In this document: positions 1 through 7,500 of the stretch, piece by piece
Layout of the letters: every line of letters starts with the position of its first letter
Position numbering within the stretch: position 1 is the stretch's first letter
DNA from: JAGVNX01 sp035290965
GTDB taxonomy: Archaea > Iainarchaeota > Iainarchaeia > Iainarchaeales > GCA-2688035
NCBI GenBank assembly: GCA_035290965.1
Contig: DATDTD010000061.1
Location: forward strand, 1-15,692
DNA: 15,692 nucleotides
Direction: 5' to 3'
Program-made: the position numbers and the translations under genes
Notes under the pieces: generated by a model
Seen by the model: the letters and a program-made list of their open reading frames with translations, nothing else
Database searches by the model: none
What the model was told of the DNA's origin: nothing

Positions 1-6
1 GAAGGC

Positions 7-13
7 AAAAAAA
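7..13 (-). terminator. T7 run after the nucleotidyltransferase pair
   Basis: Seven consecutive T on the minus strand lie 8 bases after the stop codon of the small protein at 21-179. Archaeal RNA polymerase terminates at such U-runs without needing a hairpin, so this is a plausible end for the two-gene transcript. The window ends just beyond, so further downstream context cannot be seen. Confidence 0.4.
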
Positions 14-20
14 TAGTTCC

Positions 21-179
21 TTATTTGTCCAGCAGTTTGTTCTGCTGTTTGCTCCAGACCTTGTTCGGGGTTTTTTTTAGCCACTCGCAGTACTTGTCAA
101 TAAACTCGCGCCTTTGTTTTCTGTTAAGAGCGATTTCTTCCTGCAGTTCTTTCAAATCTATTTTTGGGAATTTTTTCAT
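21..179 (-). CDS. Small charged protein, putative partner of the nucleotidyltransferase
   Basis: A 52-residue protein starts with ATG only 6 bases after the nucleotidyltransferase stop, so the two are almost certainly co-transcribed. It is rich in Lys, Arg and Glu, has no membrane segment, and looks helical, with a heptad-like stretch over residues 9-35. It ends in a Trp-Ser-Lys-Gln-Gln segment (residues 42-46) followed by a hydrophobic-Asp tail. From memory, similar short proteins ending in a W-S-x-Q-Q motif sit beside nucleotidyltransferases of this type in other archaea; I could not check this. The layout, with an enzyme followed by a tiny charged protein, suggests a toxin-antitoxin-like pair. 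Which of the two is the toxin cannot be told from sequence. The ORF is short, but its spacing, its composition and the T-run after its stop all support it. Confidence 0.7.
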   Translation of the reverse strand: MKKFPKIDLKELQEEIALNRKQRREFIDKYCEWLKKTPNKVWSKQQNKLLDK

Positions 180-185
180 AAAAAA

Positions 186-785
186 TCATTCCAGTTCCTT
201 GAGCCTGCCTTCGACATTAAGCCTTTTTACAAACCCCATAAATAATTCTTTGTCAATTGTTTTTTTAAAAACCCGCCATAAGTGAATCGCATCCTCGATG
301 TCCTTGTCAGAGCCCAGATAAAGTTTGAACGCGATTTGCAGTTCCATTTTTGACGTGTAAATTTTTTCCTCTCCCAATTGAACTTCAATTTTGTTTTTAA
401 CGGAGTATTCATTCAAATCTGTTTTCGGAAATTTCAGTTCAAAATTAGGCAAAAAAGTTCCTTTCACTGCAAAGCGCAGTGCCAGACCGTTCTTCAGATA
501 TTCAAAAAAAGCCTCTTTGGGTTTTGAATCGTTAAGGCACTCAAAACCCGCTTTTTCAAGCGTGTTCCAGAAGGAAAAAAATTTTTCAAATGGCATTTCT
601 TCGACAAACAAATCAACATCTTCTGTGTTCCTGCTCCTGCCGAAAAGAATCGCGATATACCCCGAGATTATCACATAATCGATTTTTTCCCTAGAAAGAA
701 TCTTTGTGAATTTAATCACTAGCCTGTCAAGATTTGACAAAACACGGTTGAATTTCAGCACATTTCCCTTTAATTCGAATTCCAT
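186..785 (-). CDS. AbiEii/MNT-like nucleotidyltransferase
   Basis: A 199-residue protein of the DNA polymerase beta-like nucleotidyltransferase superfamily. The signature is Ser41-Gly42, then Gly49-Arg50-Ser51-Arg52, Thr54 and the metal-binding Asp56-x-Asp58. A later helix (about residues 146-170, with Phe-Lys-Leu-Tyr-Leu-Gly-Ser followed by Lys-Asp-Ile-Glu-Asp) matches the C-terminal part typical of AbiEii/DUF6036-type enzymes. Such proteins transfer nucleotides to RNA or protein targets and often belong to toxin-antitoxin or abortive-infection modules; the actual target here is unknown. The ATG at 785 was chosen over an in-frame TTG at 803, which has a GG-rich sequence too close to act as a ribosome site. 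A weak TATA-like TTTAATTA lies about 25-30 bases upstream, fitting a leaderless transcript. The next gene follows after 6 bases. Confidence 0.82.
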   Translation of the reverse strand: MEFELKGNVLKFNRVLSNLDRLVIKFTKILSREKIDYVIISGYIAILFGRSRNTEDVDLFVEEMPFEKFFSFWNTLEKAGFECLNDSKPKEAFFEYLKNGLALRFAVKGTFLPNFELKFPKTDLNEYSVKNKIEVQLGEEKIYTSKMELQIAFKLYLGSDKDIEDAIHLWRVFKKTIDKELFMGFVKRLNVEGRLKELE

Positions 786-844
786 GAAAAAAACAGGCAG
801 CAAACCTAATTAAAGCATTTTCAAAGCAGGCTTCCGCTGTTTTT

Positions 845-1873
845 TCACAAAATAATTTTTGTTTCAAATCCGCATTTTGCGCAACTGCCATTTTTGCCAA
901 GCCCTGAAGCTTGGGCATTGAAACCGCTTCTTTTTATCAAAAGGGATTTGCATTTCGGGCAGAAAGAGCTTTCATCCTCTGAAACATTCCCCAAAAAAAC
1001 AAATTCCATGCCTGCCTTTTCCGCAGTGCGCTTTGCAGTATGCAATCTTGTGATTTCAGTGGGAGGGAGATGCGCAAACTTGTATGCTGGAAAAAACCTT
1101 GAAAAATGAAGGGGAATTTTTTTGTCTATTCCCGCAAGAAAATCCGCTGCCTCCTTAAAATCCTTTTCAGTGTCGTTCTGCCCGGGAATTATCAGGTATG
1201 CGATTTCAATGTGCACGCCTTTTCCATGCAGCATCTGAATGTTCTGCTTTACAAAATCAACATCAATGTTTCCGCAGATTTCTTTGTAAAACTTTTTTCC
1301 TCCCTTCAAATCAATGTTTATTGCGTCCAGAAAAGGCGCGATTTTTTCCGCACATTCTTTTCCCATGTATCCGTTTGAAACCCAGGCATTGTACAAGCCT
1401 TGTTTTTTTGCAAGCTTCATTGTTTCAAGGGCATATTCCGCAAAAATAGTGGGTTCATTATAAGAGTATGCAATCCCTTCGGTGCCCGCAGAAACAGCCG
1501 CTGAAACAATTTGTTCGGGCATTGTAATTGGAACCCGCAGAATCTGCTCTTCAAGCCGCATCTGGCTCTGCTCATAATTCTGGCAGTGCGCGCAGGTAAA
1601 ATTGCATCCGAAACTGGAAATTGTCAGGCATTTTGTTCCCGCCCTGAAATGGAAAAAAGGCTTTTTTTCAATGGGATCTTTCTGCATTGAAACAGTCCTC
1701 CCGTATGCGAGCGAAAAAAGCTCTCCGCCAATGTTTTTTCTCACTCCGCAGAAACCGCGCTTTGAATCCTCTATTGTGCAGTTCCTGTGGCACAGAAAGC
1801 ACTCGGCCTTTTTGCCTGGAAGCTTCCTGAAAAAACTCGCCCTGAACAGTTCCTGTTCCTTTGTGTCCTGCAT
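845..1873 (-). CDS. amrS: AmmeMemoRadiSam system radical SAM enzyme (AmrS)
   Basis: A 342-residue cytosolic radical SAM protein. The [4Fe-4S] cluster motif is C90-x3-C94-x2-C97, followed by the Gln-Asn-Tyr-Glu stretch that marks this family. An N-terminal Cys cluster (C25, C28, C32, C42) and a C-terminal zinc-ribbon-like set (C305, C308, C331, C334) are also typical. Other family landmarks are Tyr-Asn-Glu-Pro-Thr (138-142), Trp-Val-Ser-Asn-Gly-Tyr (164-169) and Asp-Leu-Lys (188-190). Length fits the family. In many archaea and bacteria this enzyme occurs with AMMECR1 and Memo homologues, the so-called AmmeMemoRadiSam system. Neither partner lies in this window, and the reaction is not well established. 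The gene is transcribed alone, divergent from the endonuclease Q operon, and has no T-run before the next gene on the same strand. Confidence 0.93.
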   Translation of the reverse strand: MQDTKEQELFRASFFRKLPGKKAECFLCHRNCTIEDSKRGFCGVRKNIGGELFSLAYGRTVSMQKDPIEKKPFFHFRAGTKCLTISSFGCNFTCAHCQNYEQSQMRLEEQILRVPITMPEQIVSAAVSAGTEGIAYSYNEPTIFAEYALETMKLAKKQGLYNAWVSNGYMGKECAEKIAPFLDAINIDLKGGKKFYKEICGNIDVDFVKQNIQMLHGKGVHIEIAYLIIPGQNDTEKDFKEAADFLAGIDKKIPLHFSRFFPAYKFAHLPPTEITRLHTAKRTAEKAGMEFVFLGNVSEDESSFCPKCKSLLIKRSGFNAQASGLGKNGSCAKCGFETKIIL

Positions 1874-1925
1874 ATTATATTAATTTTGGTTGCTAAATGC
1901 TTTTTATTATAACGAAGGAAAACCC
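1874..1925. promoter_or_regulatory. Divergent promoter region of amrS and the EndoQ operon
   Basis: This 52-base AT-rich gap separates two divergent starts. On the minus strand TTATAATAA (1904-1912) lies about 35 bases before the amrS ATG. On the plus strand ATTATATTAA (1874-1883) lies about 48 bases before the ATG at 1926. A GAAGGA ribosome-binding-like sequence (1914-1919) precedes that ATG by 6 bases. These boxes are read by eye against the archaeal TATA consensus and are not proven. Confidence 0.45.
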
Positions 1926-2453
1926 ATGGGAAAAAGAATCTGGAAAAGGGGCTCTGTTGGAGTAAGGCATGAAGAAAGCGCTTTGCGGAAAAGCGCTAGA
2001 AGAATGGCTAATGACCTTATCGGCGCAACAAGAAGCGGAAAATTCCTGCTTGCTTACGAAAGCTATATGCAAAATAAAACTCCCGAACAAAGAAGGCTTG
2101 TCGAGGAGTTTCTTGCAAACGAAGCGCCCAAAACCCTGGAAAAACTGAACAATACCCATGCAAAGATGACTATAATTGCCGCAAAATTAAAGGCATATAA
2201 CGCAAAGCTTTGGCAATACAGCGAAAAATTCGAATCCGGAGAAATCGCACGCATGCCCACTGCAGAACTCAAAAGAATGCGGTCTGTTTTCGCAATAGTA
2301 ATGCAGGATGCAAAAGCCGCCCTGAAACTCTCCGGAAGCTATCCCAAGAACAGCCCCAGAAGAAAAAAAATAATAGGCATAAAAAAAACCGCCAAAGACC
2401 TTGCGGAAAAAATCCGCATACTTGACAGATTGATTGCAGAAAGGGGAAAATAA
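1926..2453 (+). CDS. Uncharacterised basic helical protein, first gene of the EndoQ operon
   Basis: A 175-residue protein I do not recognise. It has no membrane segment, no Cys motif and no catalytic signature. The first 30 residues are strongly basic (Lys/Arg with few acids). The rest is predicted helical, with amphipathic Ala/Lys/Glu/Leu-rich stretches around residues 65-95 and 110-130. A basic segment (about 140-155) is followed by a final helix, residues 155-172. This composition would suit nucleic-acid or protein binding, but that is inference only. The ATG at 1926 with an upstream GAAGGA was preferred to an in-frame TTG at 1890, which lacks a ribosome site. Its TAA is followed at once by the ATG of endonuclease Q with no spacer, implying translational coupling and a possible functional link to DNA repair. 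Confidence 0.75.
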   Translation: MGKRIWKRGSVGVRHEESALRKSARRMANDLIGATRSGKFLLAYESYMQNKTPEQRRLVEEFLANEAPKTLEKLNNTHAKMTIIAAKLKAYNAKLWQYSEKFESGEIARMPTAELKRMRSVFAIVMQDAKAALKLSGSYPKNSPRRKKIIGIKKTAKDLAEKIRILDRLIAERGK

Positions 2454-3761
2454 ATGAAAGAGTATAACTGCGATTTGCATTTTCACGGGCTTTACTCGGG
2501 AGGAGTGAGCAAGAACATGCTTCTTCCTGTAATTGCTGAGCAGGCAAAAATGAAGGGTTTGGATGTCTGCGGGACAGCGGATATTACGCATGCAAAATGG
2601 CTTGCGCACGTGAAAGAAAACATCGTAGAAGAAGAAAACGGCGTGTTTAAGGCAAAAAACTCGGAAACAAATTTCATTGTGCAGACAGAAATCCAATGCT
2701 CTGACTTGGTGCACAACCTTGTTTTTCTTCCAGACCTTGCTTCTGCTGAAACACTCCGCGAAAAACTGAAAAATTTTGGAATACTGGATTCCTGGGGCTG
2801 CGGACGGCCGCGCCTGCGGCTTTCTTCAAAAACACTTGCGGAAATTGTTTTTGATTTGCACGGTTTTACAGGACCGGCACATGCCTTCACTCCATATTAC
2901 AGCGTTTATGCGCATTTTGATTCAATGGAAAAGTGTTACGGCGAGCTTGCAAAAAAAATTCCCTTCATTGAGCTTGGCTTGAGCGCTGATTCCTATTTTG
3001 CGGATTTGATAAAGGACAATCACAATTACCAGTTCCTTACAAACAGCGACAGCCATTCTCCCTGGCCCCACAGGATTGGAAGGGAATTTACAAGAATAAA
3101 AATGAAAAAGCCCTCTTTCAGCGAGCTGGAAAAAGCGCTCAGGGAAAAAGAAGAAGCGCTTGTTACGCTGAATGCGGGTTTAGACCCGCGCGAAGGAAAA
3201 TACCATCGGACTGCGTGCAATGCCTGCTTCAAAAAATATTCAATGGAACAGGCAGTGCAATTGAAATGGAAATGTGGCTGTGGAGGCGCGATTAAAAAAG
3301 GAGTGCATGACAGGATTCTTGAACTTGCAAAAAGCAATGAAGAAACTCATCCGCAATTCAGGCCGAAATACCTTCACCTGCTTTCGCTTGCGGAAATAAT
3401 ACAATTGTCAATCGGGGCAAGGCTTGTTGAAAACAACGAGGTGCAGGCGCTCTGGAAAAAATTTGTTTCTGCCTTTGGAAACGAGATTTCAGCGCTTGTT
3501 GATGCCGAAGAAAAAGAATTGCTTGCAGTCGATGAAAAAATTGCGGAAAACATTTTGCTTTTCAGGAAAGGTTTTGTGCAATACGCCCCGGGCGGAGGGG
3601 GGGATTATGGAAAGCCTTTTATCTGCAGAACAGAAGAGGAATGTGAACGCATCGGAAAAGAGATTGAAAAAAACCTGAATTTTTCCTTTCCCGAAAAAAC
3701 AGGAAAAAAACAGAAAGTTCCGCCCGCTGAAAAAAAGCAGAAGACTCTGGAGGATTTTTAA
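2454..3761 (+). CDS. endoQ: Endonuclease Q (PHP-type deaminated-DNA endonuclease)
   Basis: A 435-residue protein matching archaeal EndoQ, which nicks DNA 5' of uracil, hypoxanthine and abasic sites. The PHP metal centre is visible: Asp7-x-His9-x-His11, His46 in Thr-His-Ala-Lys-Trp, Glu79, His87, His143 in Pro-Ala-His-Ala-Phe, and Asp199-Ser-His201. A zinc finger follows (C255-x2-C258, then C274-x-C276), then a helical domain (about 285-370) and a Lys-rich tail. The last seven residues, Q429-K-T-L-E-D-F435, form a PIP-box-like motif. Pyrococcus EndoQ is known to act with PCNA, so recruitment to the PCNA encoded at 14343-15068 is a reasonable inference. The gene starts directly after the previous stop and overlaps the Nudix start by one base (TAATG), giving a compact operon. 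The main alternative would be a bacterial-type relative of the same PHP family with undefined substrate. Confidence 0.9.
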   Translation: MKEYNCDLHFHGLYSGGVSKNMLLPVIAEQAKMKGLDVCGTADITHAKWLAHVKENIVEEENGVFKAKNSETNFIVQTEIQCSDLVHNLVFLPDLASAETLREKLKNFGILDSWGCGRPRLRLSSKTLAEIVFDLHGFTGPAHAFTPYYSVYAHFDSMEKCYGELAKKIPFIELGLSADSYFADLIKDNHNYQFLTNSDSHSPWPHRIGREFTRIKMKKPSFSELEKALREKEEALVTLNAGLDPREGKYHRTACNACFKKYSMEQAVQLKWKCGCGGAIKKGVHDRILELAKSNEETHPQFRPKYLHLLSLAEIIQLSIGARLVENNEVQALWKKFVSAFGNEISALVDAEEKELLAVDEKIAENILLFRKGFVQYAPGGGGDYGKPFICRTEEECERIGKEIEKNLNFSFPEKTGKKQKVPPAEKKQKTLEDF

Positions 3762-4177
3762 TGCAGGATTTCCGGCTTGCCGCAAAAGGATTCATTGTTG
3801 AAAATGGAAGGCTTTTGATCCTGAAAAGGTCTGATTACACAAAGCAGATGCCGGGAATCTGGGAACTCCCGGGAGGAAGGCTTGAGCTTGGGGAAGATCC
3901 CTTTCTGGGATTGCAGCGCGAAGTAAAAGAGGAAACAGGGCTTGAAATTGAAACAATAATGCCCTTGAGTGTGAGGCATTTTACAAGAGTTGACAAACAG
4001 GTTATTACCCTTATAATTTTTTTGTGCAAAGCAAAAACAAAGGAAGTTTCTTTGAGCAATGAGCACACTGAATTCGAATGGGCTGAAATTAAAACCGCAA
4101 GAAAAAAAATGAGCGAGTTTTATCTCAAGGAAATTGAATTGTTTGAAAAATTCGGGAAAACGCTTTTGAAGGAATAA
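3761..4177 (+). CDS. Nudix hydrolase
   Basis: A 138-residue single-domain Nudix protein. The full Nudix box is present at residues 39-61: G39, E45, R53-E54, E57-E58, G60 and a final hydrophobic residue. It therefore should bind Mg2+ and hydrolyse a nucleoside diphosphate linked to another group. The preceding Ile-Trp-Glu-Leu-Pro-Gly-Gly is the usual strand before the box and is common in MutT/8-oxo-dGTPase-like and ADP-ribose pyrophosphatase-like members. The exact substrate cannot be deduced. Its start codon overlaps the stop of endonuclease Q, so it is translationally coupled to a repair enzyme for deaminated DNA. A role in cleaning damaged nucleotides from the pool is a plausible inference from that context. 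Confidence 0.93.
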   Translation: MQDFRLAAKGFIVENGRLLILKRSDYTKQMPGIWELPGGRLELGEDPFLGLQREVKEETGLEIETIMPLSVRHFTRVDKQVITLIIFLCKAKTKEVSLSNEHTEFEWAEIKTARKKMSEFYLKEIELFEKFGKTLLKE

Positions 4178-4231
4178 AAAAATGCAAAAGTTTTTTAACA
4201 AAAAAAAACCAGAATATTTGAGGTGGCTTGC

Positions 4232-4522
4232 TTGGCTGAAATTGAAGGGAAAAAAAAGATCGCGTCCCAAAGAATACTTGAAAAGGGAATAGAATTCCGG
4301 AGGGAAATGCGCAGGACAACTGTAACAGCAATTACCACTGCATTCGCGCTTGTAATCGCATTGTCCTGGCAGGACGCGATAAAAACAGGCATTGAAAACC
4401 TTACAAGCCTGCTTGGGCTTACAGGGCAGGAATATTTTTACAAAATAATCAGCGCAATAATAGTCACTGTAATCTGCGTTATTGCAATAATGTATCTTTC
4501 AAGATGGCAGGAAAAAAAATAA
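4232..4522 (+). CDS. DUF5654-like small membrane protein
   Basis: A 96-residue protein with a charged N-terminal part (residues 1-28) and two hydrophobic segments, about 30-47 and 72-90. The second is followed by a basic end. The Thr-Ala-Phe-Ala-Leu-Val-Ile-Ala-Leu-Ser-Trp-x-Asp-Ala-Ile stretch is what I associate with the archaeal DUF5654 family; no function is known. The TTG at 4232 was chosen because GAGGTG (4220-4225) sits six bases before it and the product then begins Met-Ala-Glu. A GTG at 4223 lies inside that ribosome site and would add three residues. It lies 54 bases after the Nudix stop, so it may belong to the same transcript. It converges with the large surface-protein gene. Confidence 0.78.
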   Translation: MAEIEGKKKIASQRILEKGIEFRREMRRTTVTAITTAFALVIALSWQDAIKTGIENLTSLLGLTGQEYFYKIISAIIVTVICVIAIMYLSRWQEKK

Positions 4523-4527
4523 AAAAA
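4512..4527 (-). terminator. Double T-run after the surface-protein gene
   Basis: On the minus strand a T7 run (4521-4527) and a T8 run (4512-4519), separated by one A, begin 41 bases past the stop of the surface-protein gene. This is a strong U-tract of the kind that ends archaeal transcription. It overlaps the 3' end of the convergent DUF5654-like gene. Confidence 0.5.
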
Positions 4528-4568
4528 GAATTGCTCCCTTGAATGCCTGTTTGTTTTATGCGCTGGTT

Positions 4569-7500
4569 CTAATCTATAGGGGCGCAAATTCCCGAAGAAG
4601 AGCACACAGCGCCAATTGAACAGCCAGAATCATTTATGCATTCAACGCATGCGCCGCTTCCGTTGCAGGCGCAGTTTCTTCCAGGCCAGCCGTCTCCGTA
4701 ACAGCCCGTTGTCCCAGTGCATAATTTGCTGCCGCTTGTGTCATGCTGCCCCGATGAAATAAACTGGGCTCCACAGCCGTTTGCGCATGTAGCTGTAATG
4801 CAAACCGCAAGTTCCGGGCAGGATGACGCATCTGCCGGGCAGTTTTCTCCCGCAGAACATATTCCGTTCGAACAGGATTGGGCAGCTGCAACTGCCAGCG
4901 ATACTGCCCTTGTCGTGTTTCCCTGCCCGGTTGATGTGTTTGTAAAAGTAATCGTGTCTGAATAGTTTCCCGCTGCCAGAGCGTTTGCCTGCGCGTTGAT
5001 TGAAACAGTTACTGTTGTGTCTGCCCCTGCATTAAGGCTTCCGCTTGTGCTTGATACTGTTGTCCAGTTTTGTGTTTTTGCCGCAGTCCAGCCAATAACT
5101 GATCCGCTGCTGTTTATTAGCGTGTATGCCTGGCTTGTTGGGCTGAACGGCCCGCCTGAATTTCCTGAACTGATTATTCCAGTTGCCGGCGAAACAATTA
5201 GTTTTGGCGTTGTTGAGCTTATCATTAAACTGATTGCGCGTGTAATATTGCTTTGGCCTGCAGCAGCAATTGTCAGTGTGTCGGAATAGTTTCCGGCTTC
5301 AAGCGCATTTGCCGCTGTTGTGTTGATTGAAACAGTTACTGTGTCGCTTGCTCCGCCTGCAAGAGTGCCGCTGGTTTTTGAAAGAGTTATCCAGGATTGG
5401 GTTTTTGCCGCAGTCCAGCTTATGCTTGTTGCTCCAGTGTTTGTCAGGGTGTATGCCTGGCTTGCCGGATAGAATGGTCCGCCCTCGGACCCGATTGTTG
5501 TCAGTCCAGTGTCGGGCGTGACTGTTACTGTTCCTGTTTGGTCAGATACGCATTTGCAACTCTGACAAATGTATCCGCTTGAACATGATGGCGCGGCTGT
5601 TCCGTCGCATTGTTCTGTTCCTTCAACAATATTATTTCCGCACACCTGCGCAAATGGCAGTGGAATAGTCGCATAAACAGTCAATTTTACATTTGCCTGA
5701 TTTATGGGACCTGTAATTGAAACCCTGTTTGAATCCAAATCAAACCTTGAGCCGTAATCAAGGTAAGCGTGCTGCAGATAAACCTGTGACAATGTGCTTG
5801 TTGTCAGAGTCCACAAATTGCCGGCATTTACATCAACGCTCCATGAGGAAAGATTGTTATTCGGGAAGGCAACAGGCTTTCCTGTTCCAGTGTCAATGTT
5901 TACAAGAGCATCTGCCTTGTTTCCGCCGTTTGCGTCAACAGCGAACTGCGCAATGTAATACTGTGTGTCTGAAAATGAAGAAGCTCCCAGTGCGGGATGA
6001 TGCGGCAAATAATGAGTCCTGTTTTTTCCTCGCGCAGCAACCTGTGTCTGGTTGTCTGCCGGGCTGATTGCAACTGCGCCGGATTCAACAAGGTCTGTAC
6101 CCACAAGGCTTACTTTGAAATTAGAGTAAGCACTGCTGAAGTTTGTTGTCCTGTCCAAGAGCAGGAACATTTTGTTATATTCTTCGTTTGCGGCAAGCCC
6201 GTATCTGTAAGTGTCCGTCAAATTATGAGCAGTAAAATTCAATGGATACGATGCTCTCCCTGTGCGTGCACCATAGTCATCGCTGTAATAAATTGTGTTG
6301 TTTAACGGCAGCCCTTCCCCCATTCCAACATAAGTTGGCGATATGTTTGGGTCTGTGCTTGAAAACTGGCAATTTCCATCAGCACGCAATGTAAGGAATG
6401 CAGGGAACTGCCCCGCGGTATCTTGCACAATATACTCAACTCCGCCAATATATACTGGCGTACCAATCACGAACGGCCCAACGACAACCCAGCCTAAATC
6501 AGTCATAATATAGCTCCAGTTTCCATCTGTAGACCATGAAAGTCTAGCGCCGTTTAAGTATTGGTTATTCTGGTCGCTCCTCAAATAAATCACAGCATCC
6601 GCAGTATTGCATCTGTACCAGAATGTCGCGCTTGAAATGCTGAAAGTGCTCCAGCTTGCTGCATTCAAAGGCAGTTCCAGATAGAAAGGAACTCCCCTTA
6701 CAACGTTTCCGGCATCCTTGTATTTTATGCAGCCCGTGCTTGTACCGTAACCGTTGCCTGCGCAGTTATCTGTTTTGCCAATCTGTATGTTTGCCATTGA
6801 GCCGGGTGTAAAATCGAATCCTTCAAACTTTATTCTTGAAAAGCCGAATCCTATTGTTTGTGCATGGGCGTTTTGTAAAAAGTTTGCGGTTTGCAATGCA
6901 GGGCTTTGATGGCTTGGAACCAGTGATTGTGTTCCGGCAAACAAGGGATTTCTTCCAGTGTTGTTGTCCCATCTCTGCACGTTGTTCTTTATTGTTATTC
7001 TCTGCAGAGTGTCAACTGCGGGGCTTGTTGAAGGCACTGAGTTAAAATCAAGTTCCGCTATCCAATAATTTGCATCTTGGGAATAAGATTTTGAGGAATA
7101 TATCTTATTGTCGAAAAGCCTTACAACATCCTGCCCAAGGTAGGCATATACAATGCCTGTGTTGGATTCCGAAGTTATTTCCTTGATGAATACATCAGAG
7201 CCGAGGGCATACTGGCCATTGGGCATGAATAAATCATTCAAAAATTCGTTTCCGTTTGTGGTCAGCATATCTACCCTGTTTCCCTGGCTGTCAATCAAGT
7301 CAAAGGCAGCCATTATTGTGTCCGGCTGCCCAGAGGCAGTTATTGACGCAATTTTTATTTTCAGTTTTTGTCCCGCATATGCGCCTGTGCCGTCAAGATT
7401 TTGTATTTCCTGCCCTTCGTAATGGTAATACTTTTCTCCATTGCCCTGGAAGAATACAATTCCCCTGTTTGTGGATATCTCCGCTGCTATGCTTGTAACT

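Noticed and set aside
1890..1925. TTG start adding 12 residues to the basic protein before EndoQ
   Set aside because: No ribosome site precedes it, and the ATG at 1926 has GAAGGA upstream at a usable distance.
4887..5531. BACON-like repeats as an assembly or sequencing duplication
   Set aside because: The two copies differ at many positions while keeping the frame and domain pattern, so they are a true diverged duplication.
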